Shown one piece after another: positions 15,379-24,451 of a stretch of DNA of 35,331 nt. How positions within the stretch are numbered: position 1 is the first letter of the stretch; each line of letters opens with the position of its first letter. Location: NCBI GenBank assembly GCA_964404765.1, contig CAYOLL010000055.1, positions 1 through 35,331 of the forward strand, read 5' to 3'. A program made the translations under genes and the position numbers. The notes beneath the pieces are model-generated. The model saw nothing but the letters and a program-made list of their open reading frames with translations. It searched no databases and was not told the DNA's origin. This DNA is from CAYOLL01 sp964404765 [NCBI: uncultured Gemmatimonadota bacterium] (GTDB lineage Bacteria > 4572-55).

Positions 15379-16625
15379 ACGGAATGCATTTTGGTTTGAT
15401 AGTAGACTTCGGCAAATTGCAACGCCTCGATTATATTCGAAAAGGGTTGGTATTGCGTTCGTTGCAGCATCTTTTCAATTTGCTTAAAAAATAGCGGGCA
15501 TGTTTTCATTAAATATCGGGCAAGCCGACCTCTGTTTTTTATAACAGCCGCTTTGATTACGTGATAATAATAGCCTAAATTTATTTCCAATTGCTTTTTT
15601 TTGGGCAATTTATAGAAATAATTCCGCCAGATTTCAAACTGTTCCTTTTTAGTCTGTTCGTTCGACCAAAATGAATCCCCTAAATCTTCACGTGCTCGTA
15701 AGATCAAATTTAACAGGTTAAGTTTTAAAGCATGTCCCCGATGTCCTGTTTTTTCCAGGATGTGGCAGTAATCACCGGCAACATGATTGTGCTGCGATGC
15801 GTAGAGTTGTTTTAAAGGAAGCTGTTCCAAAATTGCTAAAGTGGGGTCTGCGTCTATCGTATATTTAAGGGCGAGATCGGGGTATAAGCTGCAATTTTTC
15901 CCATTGGATATTTTTGTGTCGAAAGAAAACTGCAATGGTCCTTCAATTTCAACTGCGCTTTCGGCCAAAGCCAGCGCGGATGTCAAAGAGGTGTAGTCCG
16001 GAGAGCTCAAATGAAATAGACGGCCCGTAACTTCTTTAATCCGTTGAATTAGGGTGCGCCGGTAGGCACCATAGCATATTTTCCCGCGAGCGAAGTGAAC
16101 TCCTTCCCGATCACGCCGTATTTTGAAGTCCAGACGGCGCTGTAGTTCAACCATCGGGTCGTACGGACGCGCCAATGCCTTTGCCGATGGAAAAACGGGA
16201 CGATAAATTCCGACCTCATAACCGGATTGTGTCTCCGGATGCTCATCCGTTAATTCGTAACCTTCGTTCCACCAGGAAATAATTTCCGGATTATGCTGCA
16301 AAATAGCTTGATGGGCAATCTGCAAAGCGGACGGTAGCAGCACGACTTTATCCGTAAAAACCGAAACGTAATCGCCTTGCGCAAAACCGGCGGCATATTC
16401 CCAATTTTCGTGCATGGGCAAAGGTTGTGGAGGGGTTACGTAGCGAAAGCGTTTGTCATCCGCATATGAATCAAAAACGCTTTTAGCCGATAATCCGGTA
16501 TGGTTATCGCAAACAATGACTTCAAAGTCATTAAATGTCTGAAGCTGCATTGCTTCCAAGCAGTATTTAAGCAAATGCGGGCGATTTCGCGTCGGATAAA
16601 CTACGCTGAAAAACGGCTGTGCCAT
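15375..16625 (-). CDS. Family 2 glycosyltransferase
   Basis: A 416-residue protein whose first 220 residues are a GT-A fold: FFSVVYPTRNRPHLLKYCLE (donor-binding start), FEVIVCDNHT, then GDYVSVFTDKVVLLP, where Asp residues stand in the DXD position. The C-terminal half is helical, Lys/Tyr-rich and without a recognised domain. It would transfer a sugar onto the lipid-linked repeat unit on the cytoplasmic face. The ATG at 16625 has GGAG 5 nt upstream. It lies 24 nt past the flippase stop. It is the only glycosyltransferase in the window, so others must be encoded elsewhere. Confidence 0.85.
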   Translation of the reverse strand: MAQPFFSVVYPTRNRPHLLKYCLEAMQLQTFNDFEVIVCDNHTGLSAKSVFDSYADDKRFRYVTPPQPLPMHENWEYAAGFAQGDYVSVFTDKVVLLPSALQIAHQAILQHNPEIISWWNEGYELTDEHPETQSGYEVGIYRPVFPSAKALARPYDPMVELQRRLDFKIRRDREGVHFARGKICYGAYRRTLIQRIKEVTGRLFHLSSPDYTSLTSALALAESAVEIEGPLQFSFDTKISNGKNCSLYPDLALKYTIDADPTLAILEQLPLKQLYASQHNHVAGDYCHILEKTGHRGHALKLNLLNLILRAREDLGDSFWSNEQTKKEQFEIWRNYFYKLPKKKQLEINLGYYYHVIKAAVIKNRGRLARYLMKTCPLFFKQIEKMLQRTQYQPFSNIIEALQFAEVYYQTKMHSV

Positions 16626-16649
16626 AAAGTCTCCGTGGCTATTGTCTCG

Positions 16650-18143
16650 TTATCTGACGAGCTTACTCCTCACAGTATTCCGGATAGCCGGCGCCGCAAA
16701 AGTAGCCGCTGATAATCCCGCCGCAATAAGGACAAATAGCCGGATCAGTTGCTCCCAGGCGGCGCTGCCGGCCGGCCATATATGCGCAATCATATAAATT
16801 ATACTCATGGTTGCCAATGCCGGTATGCCGACATCATAAACGTACCATGCCCGCATTTCATGACGCAGCAATCGCCGGTGCATGATCGGGATGGCAACCA
16901 AAAAGTAACCGACATTTTGAATCAACCAAACAAATGCGCCGCCTATCGTCCCATACCGACTCGTGAGAATAACGGCCAGCGGAGTAAGGAGAATGACGGC
17001 GACGACATTGGCATAAAATCCTAAAGAAACCCAGCCATAGGCAATTTGAAGCATGTAAGGCAAGCTCATCAAGCAGTTAAAAGCGGTGCCGATGCAAATA
17101 ATACTCATAATCGGCAACACTTGTTCGACGATTTTGGCCTCACCCAGCCAAAGCGTCAGCAAAAACGGCGCGGCTGCAAGAAAACTGCTGACGGCGATAA
17201 CTATAATCACGGTGATAAGTTGACAAGCAAGATGATAGGTATTGCGTATGGTTTCCGTTGCGCCTTGTGCGACGAAGCCGGTAAACTGCGGCAACATGGC
17301 GCTATGAATAGGGCTGGTTAATACACCAAAAATTTTGCCCGCCGTACTTGCAATGGTGTAGTAACCAAATTCTTCCAGATTCAAAAGCTTGCTGATAATT
17401 ACTTTATCTAATTGACTCAAAATAAGGGTCATTATGCTTGTGCCGCTCAGGCCTAAAGCAAATTTCCAAATCTGCTTTAGGAGGCTTAGCTCAAAACGAG
17501 GCCGCTGTTCACATCTCGGCATCGTTTTCCAAAAAAACAGCGCGGTTAAACCGACATCAACCAGGCCAATCAGGATTTGCCACCCAAAATAGATGTGCAC
17601 AGAGCGCGAAATCAGCGCCAAAATCATGATTGCGCCGACATGACGCAGGGTCTGTACACCAACCGTAATTACGTTTAACAATACCTGACGCTGTAATCCC
17701 GTTAAGCCGTTGCGATAAAGCGTAGCCGGCCACTGCGCCGCCAAAAGGATGCCCATGATGGCCAGGGTTTGGCTCAATGTCTTTTGGTCCAACCCAACCG
17801 GCTTTAGCCAGTATTGTGTCATCAAAGGCGCGGCCAGGACCACGCTAAATCCGGCAAAAAGACCGATTCCCCAATAAATCGTTTCAAATGTGCGGGCCAG
17901 ATTCCGAGACTGTTGCGAGGCTTCCGGCCGCGTCGCAGAACGCGCCATCTCGCGGTTCATAGCTGCGCCGAAACCCAAATCCAGCAAACTGAACGTCCCT
18001 TGCAGCGTCAGATAGAAACCGACCAGACCATAAACCTCTACGCCCAGCAATTTAAGGTAAATCGGAGTGGTTATGAGACTGAGTATCAATGTCCACGTCT
18101 GCCCCCCAAAATTGGCAAGAATATTACCAATCGGAAGTTTCAT
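16650..18143 (-). CDS. Oligosaccharide flippase (Wzx/polysaccharide exporter family)
   Basis: A 497-residue integral membrane protein with about 12-14 hydrophobic segments spread over its whole length. The opening NILANFGGQTWTLILSLI, IYLKLLGVEVYGLVGFY and the SLLDLGFGAAMNREMA motif are typical of Wzx/RfbX-like members of the MOP superfamily. It should move undecaprenyl-linked repeat units to the periplasm. The ATG at 18143 has only a weak Shine-Dalgarno. It sits between the CmcI-like gene (32-nt gap) and GT2, inside the glycan operon. No Wzy polymerase is recognisable in the window. Confidence 0.9.
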   Translation of the reverse strand: MKLPIGNILANFGGQTWTLILSLITTPIYLKLLGVEVYGLVGFYLTLQGTFSLLDLGFGAAMNREMARSATRPEASQQSRNLARTFETIYWGIGLFAGFSVVLAAPLMTQYWLKPVGLDQKTLSQTLAIMGILLAAQWPATLYRNGLTGLQRQVLLNVITVGVQTLRHVGAIMILALISRSVHIYFGWQILIGLVDVGLTALFFWKTMPRCEQRPRFELSLLKQIWKFALGLSGTSIMTLILSQLDKVIISKLLNLEEFGYYTIASTAGKIFGVLTSPIHSAMLPQFTGFVAQGATETIRNTYHLACQLITVIIVIAVSSFLAAAPFLLTLWLGEAKIVEQVLPIMSIICIGTAFNCLMSLPYMLQIAYGWVSLGFYANVVAVILLTPLAVILTSRYGTIGGAFVWLIQNVGYFLVAIPIMHRRLLRHEMRAWYVYDVGIPALATMSIIYMIAHIWPAGSAAWEQLIRLFVLIAAGLSAATFAAPAIRNTVRSKLVR

Positions 18144-18175
18144 ATCAACACCGTATGAAAGCCAGACCCTTGGGT

Positions 18176-18910
18176 CTAAACGATCCTTTTCAAAAAGCCA
18201 TCAGGGCAAACCGTTATCAGCAGCTTATGCTCAAGGTCTTTATCGATGACAAATTCAGGGTGATTCCGGAGAAACTCATGAACGGCGGTCTTTGGATTGT
18301 TGCCTACTCCCCAGGGCCGATCTTTAAACGCGTCCGCGGGCATATCTTCGATGACCGTATCAAAAACGACCAGGTAACTGTCTTTCGTCACCAGAGGCGC
18401 GTACATGGCCAATTCCTTGCCGACATGCTCGTGCGTATGGTTAGAGTCCAGGGCTACCATTACAACGGCGCCGGGGTCGTACTGTCTGCGGATGTGTTCA
18501 ACTGTTTGCGGATCCGTTGACGAACCCTGAATCAGCCGGATGCGCTTGAACATCGGATGCGCTTCAATAGCCTGGCGATTGTGCGCTCGAATATCAATAT
18601 CAATTCCAATGACCGTGCCTTTGCCGATTAACTCCAGCATCGAGGCGTAGAATATGAGCGATCCGCCGTGCGCTATGCCTGTTTCGATAATGACATCGGG
18701 CTTAATCTGCCAGACAAGCTCCTGCATCGCCATAATATCCTGGGGAAATTGGATAATCGGCCGACCCAACCAGCAGAAATTATAAACATATTTGTATGGA
18801 GCCGTCTTGCAAACCCAATCAAAAGATAACTCCCGAATACCGGGAGACGCCGCCATTGCGCTGATATTGGATTTACACTCCGCTTCGAATTGGGAATGCG
18901 GATCGCTCAT
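18176..18910 (-). CDS. CmcI/cephalosporin-hydroxylase family protein (methyltransferase fold)
   Basis: A 244-residue protein of the CmcI family, which has a Rossmann methyltransferase-like fold and is common in glycan clusters, probably as an O-methyltransferase rather than a hydroxylase. Visible motifs: PDVIIETGIAHGGSLIFYAS (SAM-binding loop, residues about 70-90), IGIDIDIRAHNRQAI (acidic residue binding the ribose), VMVALDSNHTHEHVGKEL (metal-site Asp/His) and YLVVFDTVIED. GGAGGT lies 8 nt before the ATG. It overlaps the acyltransferase gene by 4 nt. Its likely substrate is the deoxysugar or the finished repeat unit. Confidence 0.87.
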   Translation of the reverse strand: MSDPHSQFEAECKSNISAMAASPGIRELSFDWVCKTAPYKYVYNFCWLGRPIIQFPQDIMAMQELVWQIKPDVIIETGIAHGGSLIFYASMLELIGKGTVIGIDIDIRAHNRQAIEAHPMFKRIRLIQGSSTDPQTVEHIRRQYDPGAVVMVALDSNHTHEHVGKELAMYAPLVTKDSYLVVFDTVIEDMPADAFKDRPWGVGNNPKTAVHEFLRNHPEFVIDKDLEHKLLITVCPDGFLKRIV

Positions 18911-19587
18911 AGCCGGTTACCTCCAAAAATATCGCCGTCGGTATAAACAGGTTCGTTTATCCGCAAAATCTTGCCGGGATTCCCGACCACGACCGCATAA
19001 TCCGGAACATCTTTTGTGACGACGGTGCCTGCGCCGATGGTGGCCCACTTGCCAATTTTTAAACGCGGTAGAATGGTTGCGTTTGTCCCGATGAAGACGC
19101 CGTCGCCGATGTTGACTTTGCCGGAAATGCTGCAAGCATGAGCCACAAAGACGGAACTGCCGATTTTGGACTCATGCCCGACCATGGTGCCGATATGAAT
19201 ACTGCTGTTATTGCCGACAGCGACCTCCGCCTGGACGACGACCGCTTCCTGAATATAATTTCCGACGCCAAATGCGGTCATCGTCAAATCCACGGACGGG
19301 TGAATAAAGTTTGTAAAGCGGCATCCTTGTTGGGCCATGTAGCGTGAGGTCTCATAGCGCACTTTTGTGCTGCCGGTGATCAGGTTCACAAAAAAAACAT
19401 CCTCGCCAATGAGTTGAGCGAGGGTTTCAAATCCGCCAAAAACAGGATATCCTAAAAAACTTAAGCCCTTTTTAGCCAGATCGTTGTCAATAAAGCCCAA
19501 AAACGTAATGTTGGGATGAACACGCTCAATGGCTTTCATCATCCGTCCCGTTTCCGGATTGGACGCACCAAGAAAAATAACCTTCAT
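18907..19587 (-). CDS. NeuD/PglD-like sugar O/N-acyltransferase
   Basis: A 226-residue two-domain acyltransferase. The N-terminal part (MKVIFLGASNPETGRMM, FLGFIDND) is the PglD-type nucleotide-sugar-binding Rossmann half. From about residue 95 a left-handed beta-helix of hexapeptide repeats runs to the end (IHIGTMVGHESKIGSSVFVA, ISGKVNIGDGVFIGTNATIL, IGAGTVVTKDVPDYAVVVG), with the His in VGHES as a likely catalytic base. The ATG at 19587 is chosen for GGAGGGAG just upstream and because the fold begins there. Sitting beside a DegT aminotransferase, it most likely N-acylates the amino sugar that enzyme makes. Confidence 0.88.
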   Translation of the reverse strand: MKVIFLGASNPETGRMMKAIERVHPNITFLGFIDNDLAKKGLSFLGYPVFGGFETLAQLIGEDVFFVNLITGSTKVRYETSRYMAQQGCRFTNFIHPSVDLTMTAFGVGNYIQEAVVVQAEVAVGNNSSIHIGTMVGHESKIGSSVFVAHACSISGKVNIGDGVFIGTNATILPRLKIGKWATIGAGTVVTKDVPDYAVVVGNPGKILRINEPVYTDGDIFGGNRL

Positions 19588-19639
19588 AGCTCTCCCTCCG
19601 CAAAAAGCCTCATTTCGAAAGTTCTCGAATACCATCAAC

Positions 19640-20752
19640 TCAACGCATTTGCCGCAGACAGGTTATCAGAGATTCGGAAACATAATCCGCATCCGGTTTG
19701 GTCATGTCAACGTAACTCGGCAAATTAATGCCTTTGTCATAAATTGCATATGACACGGGATTCGGCGCCTTTTCGTACATTGGAAACATGCTGTTAGGAT
19801 AGAAAAAGGGTCGGGTGCTAATCCCCTTTTCGGCTAAATAAGCGGTTAAAGCCTCTCTGTCCAAGCGCAAATTTTCGTCAAAAATGACAGTGGGCATCCA
19901 ATAGCTGTTCTTTGTGTAATCCGGCTCCGGGTTTAAGGACAGGCTTTCAATTTTGCCAAGCGCACTTTTGTACCAGCCAAAGATTTCTCTTTTTTTATTC
20001 ACCAACTCCTCGATCCGTAACATTTGGGCGCAGCCAAGCGCCGCTTGCAGGTTGGACATCTTGTACTTGTAGCCGATTTGCTCCACCCAAAACATTTTCT
20101 TGCGCTTCGGGTTACGGCCATGATCGGCCAGAATTTGGAGTCTATCAAAAAGGTCATCACGGTTGGTGACGATCATACCGCCTTCGCCGGTCGTGACGGT
20201 CTTCGTGCCGTGAAAAGAAAATACGCCAAAATCCCCCATAGCACCGGCCTTTTTGCCTTTGTACTCCGAGCCCAACGCTTCGGCGGCATCTTCAATCAAA
20301 AACAAGTTATGCTTTTTGGCAATTGCGGCGATCTGGTCCAGTTCGGCCAGGTTGCCGTATAAATGCACGGCCAGTATCGCTTTGGTGTTGGGGGTAATCG
20401 CGGCTTCAATTTTAGACGGATCAATGCACCAACTGTTGCGACAAACATCCACAAAAATAGGTTTTGCTCCTAAATATGTCATCGGCACAACAGAAGCCGA
20501 CCAGGTGATGTCCGGGACAATCACTTCGTCGCCGGGTCTTAACCCTAACGTCGCAAAGACCATGTGCAGCGCGCCGGTACAGCTTGCGGTCGCCAATGCG
20601 TGTTTGACTGGCAAATATTCCTTAAAGGCGTCTTGAAACTTATAAATATAGTCGTAGCAATGTTCACCCCAACCGTTGGTGATCGCATCGGTAACATAGC
20701 GAATTTCAAGTTCGGTTATGGAAGGCTTGGCATAGGGTATTTTTCTCGTCAT
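19640..20752 (-). CDS. DegT/DnrJ/EryC1/StrS family sugar aminotransferase
   Basis: A 370-residue PLP enzyme that aminates a keto-sugar nucleotide. TASCTGALHMVFATLG (PLP phosphate loop), FLIEDAAEALGSEYKG (Asp 155 to the pyridine N) and FGVFSFHGTKTVTTGEGG with Lys 184 as the Schiff-base lysine are all intact. Retention of the Lys separates it from the RfbH/ColD dehydratases that act in CDP-3,6-dideoxyhexose routes. The ATG at 20752 overlaps the methyltransferase stop by 4 nt, with GGAG 5 nt upstream. Its predicted substrate is a branched CDP-keto-deoxysugar from the upstream genes. Confidence 0.92.
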   Translation of the reverse strand: MTRKIPYAKPSITELEIRYVTDAITNGWGEHCYDYIYKFQDAFKEYLPVKHALATASCTGALHMVFATLGLRPGDEVIVPDITWSASVVPMTYLGAKPIFVDVCRNSWCIDPSKIEAAITPNTKAILAVHLYGNLAELDQIAAIAKKHNLFLIEDAAEALGSEYKGKKAGAMGDFGVFSFHGTKTVTTGEGGMIVTNRDDLFDRLQILADHGRNPKRKKMFWVEQIGYKYKMSNLQAALGCAQMLRIEELVNKKREIFGWYKSALGKIESLSLNPEPDYTKNSYWMPTVIFDENLRLDREALTAYLAEKGISTRPFFYPNSMFPMYEKAPNPVSYAIYDKGINLPSYVDMTKPDADYVSESLITCLRQMR

Positions 20753-21975
20753 AAAATCTCCAGATGAGGAATCGAAATAACATAGCGCGCACCCCAATTC
20801 CGCGCATAGTTCAGTTGCTCCATAACTTCCGCTTTAATATTCCAGGGCAAGATCAAAATCCAATCCGGTTGATGTTGACGGATGGCGTCCTCACCTAAAA
20901 TCGGGATGTGCGAGCCGGGTAAAAATTTGCCCTGTTTGGATGGCGCGCGGTCCGTCACAAATAAGATCAAGTCTTTTTTAACGCCGGCGTAATTTAGCAG
21001 CGTATTGCCTTTAGCGGCGGCTCCATAGGCACATACTTTTTTCCCGGCCTGCTTTTGGGCGATCAAAAAAGCCAGCAGTTCATTTTTGATCGTATCAGCT
21101 TTATGCTGCAAGTATCGATATCCAGCCAGACTTTCTAATCCGTTTTGTCGCTCGGCGGTTAAAAGTTTTTGCACATTATCCGTTAGAGCTTTAGAAGAAT
21201 CTTCAGTGTGTTTTACAAAAATACGCAGCGAACCGCCATGTGTAGGCAACTCTTCCACATCAAAAATGGTTAAGCCGTGCGTAGTAAGGATGTGCTGAAC
21301 TGTCAGCAACGAAAAATATGAAAAATGTTCATGGTAAATCGTGTCAAATTGGCATTCCGCCAGCAAACGCATAATATGGGGAAATTCCAAGGTAATTACG
21401 CCGTTTATTTTTAGAATTAATTTTAATCCGGCCACAAAATCATTGATGTCCGGTACATGCGCCAGCACGTTATTGCCTATTAACAAATCCGCCGACCGCC
21501 CCTCCACAGTCATCTTTTTAGCCAGATTCACACCAAAAAAAGTCTCTATTGTTTCAATACTTTTTTTCCGGGCGGCCGCCGCAGTCGCAGCAGCCGGCTC
21601 AATACCCAACACAGGAATACCCCGCGCTTGAAAATACTGCAAAAGATAACCGTCATTAGAAGCGATCTCAATAACCTGCGAATGATCCGTTAAACCAAGA
21701 CGGGGGATGATCATCTCCGTGTAATGTTGCGCATGGCGTAGCCAAGTGGTCGAATACGATGAGAAATAGGCGTAATCCGCCCGAAAAATATCTTCCGGCC
21801 GTTTATATTCGCTAGTTTGGGCCAACAGACATTCGCCGCAAACGTAGACTTTTAACGGAAAATAATATTCGGCCTGCTCCAAATGGGCCGCCGTTAAATA
21901 GGCATTGGACAGCGGCGCATGGCCTAAGTCGATCATCAAATGGGTTAGCGGGTTATGACAAAAGCGACAATTCAT
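20749..21975 (-). CDS. Nucleotide-sugar C-methyltransferase (three-domain, zinc-binding)
   Basis: A 408-residue SAM-dependent methyltransferase with the three-part layout of sugar C-3 methyltransferases such as TylCIII/TcaB9. An N-terminal zinc knuckle (Cys 3, 6, 46, 49) is followed by a Rossmann SAM domain with VIEIASNDGYLLQYF and GIEPA, catalytic-type residues in HIMRLLAECQFDTIYHEHFS, and a C-terminal domain with KVCAYGAAAKGNTLLNYAG. It overlaps its neighbours by 4 nt on both sides. It implies that the operon sugar carries a methyl branch, probably at C3 of a 4-keto-6-deoxy intermediate. Confidence 0.9.
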   Translation of the reverse strand: MNCRFCHNPLTHLMIDLGHAPLSNAYLTAAHLEQAEYYFPLKVYVCGECLLAQTSEYKRPEDIFRADYAYFSSYSTTWLRHAQHYTEMIIPRLGLTDHSQVIEIASNDGYLLQYFQARGIPVLGIEPAAATAAAARKKSIETIETFFGVNLAKKMTVEGRSADLLIGNNVLAHVPDINDFVAGLKLILKINGVITLEFPHIMRLLAECQFDTIYHEHFSYFSLLTVQHILTTHGLTIFDVEELPTHGGSLRIFVKHTEDSSKALTDNVQKLLTAERQNGLESLAGYRYLQHKADTIKNELLAFLIAQKQAGKKVCAYGAAAKGNTLLNYAGVKKDLILFVTDRAPSKQGKFLPGSHIPILGEDAIRQHQPDWILILPWNIKAEVMEQLNYARNWGARYVISIPHLEIL

Positions 21976-22550
21976 GCGATCAATCCTTTAAACTCAGGCG
22001 ATAAAAAGACGTAACTTGCATCGCGCTCCGAGATGCTATTTACTATCATCGGCCATTGAATGCCAACGCGGGGATCATCGTAACGCACCCCACCCTCGTG
22101 GGCCGGATGATACACCGCCGTATGACAATAAACCAACTCGCAATTTTCCGTGAGCGTTTGGAAGCCGTGCGCAAAGCCTTTGGGAATATACATTGTCCGT
22201 TTGTTGGCGGTCGATAATTCCGTCCCCCACCACTGCAAAAACGTGGCGGAGTTTTGCCGCAAATCTATAATGACATCAAATATCCGGCCGGCGACGCAGC
22301 GTACGGTCTTAATTTCGGCGTGGGGCGGATATTGAAAATGCATACCTCTGACCGTGCCGGCCCCGCGAGTCAAGGAGTGGTTCATCTGCGCAAAAGGTTC
22401 GATATGATCGATAGCGGCAAACTCTTCGGCACAAAAGGTACGAAAAAAAAGGCCGCGCGCATCCTCAAAAAGCTTGGGTTCGATCAAAAAAGCCCCGGCT
22501 AACGGCGTAGGCATAAAATTAAAGCGCGGTGTGGAAATGGGGTTGCTCAT
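21972..22550 (-). CDS. rfbC: dTDP-4-dehydrorhamnose 3,5-epimerase family protein
   Basis: A 192-residue cupin epimerase. Family motifs are FEDARGLFFRTF, MNHSLTRGAGTVRGMHFQYP (catalytic His in the RGMHFQ motif), KTVRCVAGRIFDVIIDLR, YIPKGFAHGFQTL and CELVYCHTAVYHPAHEGGVR. It follows CDP-glucose 4,6-dehydratase by 1 nt, so here it probably epimerises a CDP- rather than dTDP-linked 4-keto-6-deoxyhexose at C3 and/or C5. Some members epimerise only one centre, which the sequence does not reveal. It is translationally coupled to the methyltransferase (4-nt overlap). Confidence 0.9.
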   Translation of the reverse strand: MSNPISTPRFNFMPTPLAGAFLIEPKLFEDARGLFFRTFCAEEFAAIDHIEPFAQMNHSLTRGAGTVRGMHFQYPPHAEIKTVRCVAGRIFDVIIDLRQNSATFLQWWGTELSTANKRTMYIPKGFAHGFQTLTENCELVYCHTAVYHPAHEGGVRYDDPRVGIQWPMIVNSISERDASYVFLSPEFKGLIA

Positions 22551-22551
22551 G

Positions 22552-23655
22552 TCACAATTTTATCCAGTCACGCTGTTGACGCGCGGCTTCGTCCGTGTAC
22601 GTTTTTAACTGCGACGCTGTTAGCACGATATTAGACTCATAAAATCCGCGATACCAGTCGACGGTATTCTCCACGGCCTGCTCAAGGCTCCAAACCGGCT
22701 GCCAGTTCAGTTGCAGTCGCGCTTTTGTCCAATCCAGCCGCAATTGATGCGCTTCTTTAAGATCGCCGGGCGCCGTCTGAATTTCATACTTCATCACCGG
22801 CCAGTGTTTTTGAGCTAAAAGCAGCACGTCCAACACGGGCAGCGCATTTTCTACAGTAGGGCCAAAGTTCCAGGCCTCGGCAAATTCCGCCTTCCCTTCT
22901 AACAACCGTTGACCCAATTGAAGATAGCCGCTTAGCGGTTCCAGAACATGCTGCCAGGGCCGCACCGAGTTAGGATTACGGATCAAGACCCGTGTTTTTT
23001 TGTTGGCGCTGCGCATCATATCCGGGATCAGGCGATCTTCCGCCCAATCGCCGCCGCCAATCACATTGCCGGCCCGTGCACTTGCTAATAGCGGCCCGGA
23101 TGCCCGATTAAAAAACGAGACGCGATAAGATTGCCCAACCAACTCGGCGCACGCCTTGGAAGCGCTGTAAGGATCATGTCCGCCTAAAGCATCCCGCTCG
23201 CGATAGCCCCACACCCACTCGCGATTTTCATAGCACTTGTCGGTACCGATGTGGATGATGGCTTTGACGGCTTCGCACTGCCGGCAGGCCTCCAGGACAT
23301 TGACCGTCCCCTGCACGTTAGTGGAGAACGTCTCTAACGGTTGATGGTACGAACGGCGCACTAAAGGTTGGGCGGCCAGATGAAAAACAATGGCCGGTTG
23401 ATGCCTGGCAACCACAGCGTTTAGAAAGGCGGCGTCGCGGAGATCGTGCAGATTGGACAAGTCTTCATCTATCAGAGGCGGGTTTTGATTCTGCAACAGC
23501 TCAAAATGATTGGGCGTTGTTTCCGGCGGAAGCGCATAGCCGATGACGCGCGCGCCCAGTATTTTAAGCCACAGGGTCAGCCAGGAACCTTTGAAGCCGG
23601 TGTGCCCGGTTACCAACACGGGTTTATCGCGGTATATATCGCCAAAAAAAGTCAT
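22552..23655 (-). CDS. rfbG: CDP-glucose 4,6-dehydratase
   Basis: A 367-residue extended short-chain dehydrogenase that converts CDP-glucose to CDP-4-keto-6-deoxyglucose with bound NAD. VLVTGHTGFKGSWLTLWL (residues about 13-31) is the cofactor loop in the form specific to this subfamily, rather than the RmlB form. Also visible are VFHLAAQPLVRRSY, IHIGTDKCYEN, DPYSASKACAEL (catalytic Tyr and Lys) and RAGNVIGGGDWAEDRLIPD. It overlaps rfbF by 4 nt, the usual rfbF-rfbG pairing, and is the committed step of the pathway. Confidence 0.95.
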   Translation of the reverse strand: MTFFGDIYRDKPVLVTGHTGFKGSWLTLWLKILGARVIGYALPPETTPNHFELLQNQNPPLIDEDLSNLHDLRDAAFLNAVVARHQPAIVFHLAAQPLVRRSYHQPLETFSTNVQGTVNVLEACRQCEAVKAIIHIGTDKCYENREWVWGYRERDALGGHDPYSASKACAELVGQSYRVSFFNRASGPLLASARAGNVIGGGDWAEDRLIPDMMRSANKKTRVLIRNPNSVRPWQHVLEPLSGYLQLGQRLLEGKAEFAEAWNFGPTVENALPVLDVLLLAQKHWPVMKYEIQTAPGDLKEAHQLRLDWTKARLQLNWQPVWSLEQAVENTVDWYRGFYESNIVLTASQLKTYTDEAARQQRDWIKL

Positions 23656-24443
23656 TTATCCCAAACTTTCCAAAAAGCGCGCCCTTCGCTCCATAGCTTA
23701 TTGAGATGGAGAACGTCGCGCTCATGATCCATGCAGTCCCATTGGCCGTCATGCTTATAAACCATGACTTCGCCCAGTTGCGCTAACTTTTCTAACGGCC
23801 CAATTTCAAAATCACACGACTCGTCCGGCGTCAGATAATCCAACAAACGCCGGGAAAAAACCATGTAGCCGCCGTTAATGTAACTCTTGGCCGCCAAAGG
23901 CTTTTCGGTAAAGGTCAGTACGCGCCCGTCTTTCTCTTCCAATTCGCCGAAGCGCGAGGCGGCATGAACACCGGTAATGGTAATGATTTTGCCGTGCCGG
24001 TGATGAAACTCCAGCAGCGATTTAATATCCACATCGGCCACGCCGTCGCCATACGTCACAAAATTGGTTTCGGCGGGCAAATATTTTTCCAGGCGCTTAA
24101 TCCGCCCGCCTTTCAGCGTATTCAAACCTGTATCCACCAGCGTGACTTTCCATTGATTTTCGCCGTGCTTATTATGATACGTAATTTGACCGCTGTTCAA
24201 GTCAATGGTAAAATCGTTGTTAAGCGCCTCAAAATCATAAAAGTACTGCTTGATGGCCTGGCCTTTTACACCCAGCGCAACAATGAACTCGTTAAAGCCG
24301 TAATGGGAATAGGTTTTCATGATATGCCATAGCACCGGCCTATTCCCGATGGCAACCATCGGTTTAGGAATGATCTCGGCCATTTGACCCAGGCGAGTTC
24401 CCCAACCACCGGCAAGAATGATAACTTTTTCATGTGCGTTCAT
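23652..24443 (-). CDS. rfbF: Glucose-1-phosphate cytidylyltransferase
   Basis: A 263-residue sugar-phosphate nucleotidyltransferase that makes CDP-glucose from CTP and glucose-1-phosphate. VIILAGGWGTRLGQMAEIIP followed by KPMVAIG is the nucleotide-binding signature. NFVTYGDGVADVDIKSLLEF supplies the metal-binding Asp, and KPLAAKSYINGGYMVFSR and DCMDHERDVLHLNKLW are subfamily motifs. The ATG at 24443 (AAGG 7 nt upstream, 8 nt after the asnB stop) is preferred over a GTG at 24476 that would add 11 non-conserved residues. It opens the CDP-sugar block of the operon. Confidence 0.94.
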   Translation of the reverse strand: MNAHEKVIILAGGWGTRLGQMAEIIPKPMVAIGNRPVLWHIMKTYSHYGFNEFIVALGVKGQAIKQYFYDFEALNNDFTIDLNSGQITYHNKHGENQWKVTLVDTGLNTLKGGRIKRLEKYLPAETNFVTYGDGVADVDIKSLLEFHHRHGKIITITGVHAASRFGELEEKDGRVLTFTEKPLAAKSYINGGYMVFSRRLLDYLTPDESCDFEIGPLEKLAQLGEVMVYKHDGQWDCMDHERDVLHLNKLWSEGRAFWKVWDK

Positions 24444-24451
24444 TTTATACC

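Noticed and set aside
19640-20752. RfbH-type CDP-4-keto-6-deoxyglucose 3-dehydratase
   Set aside because: RfbH replaces the PLP lysine with histidine; here the lysine is present in HGTKTVTTGEGG, so an aminotransferase is the better call.
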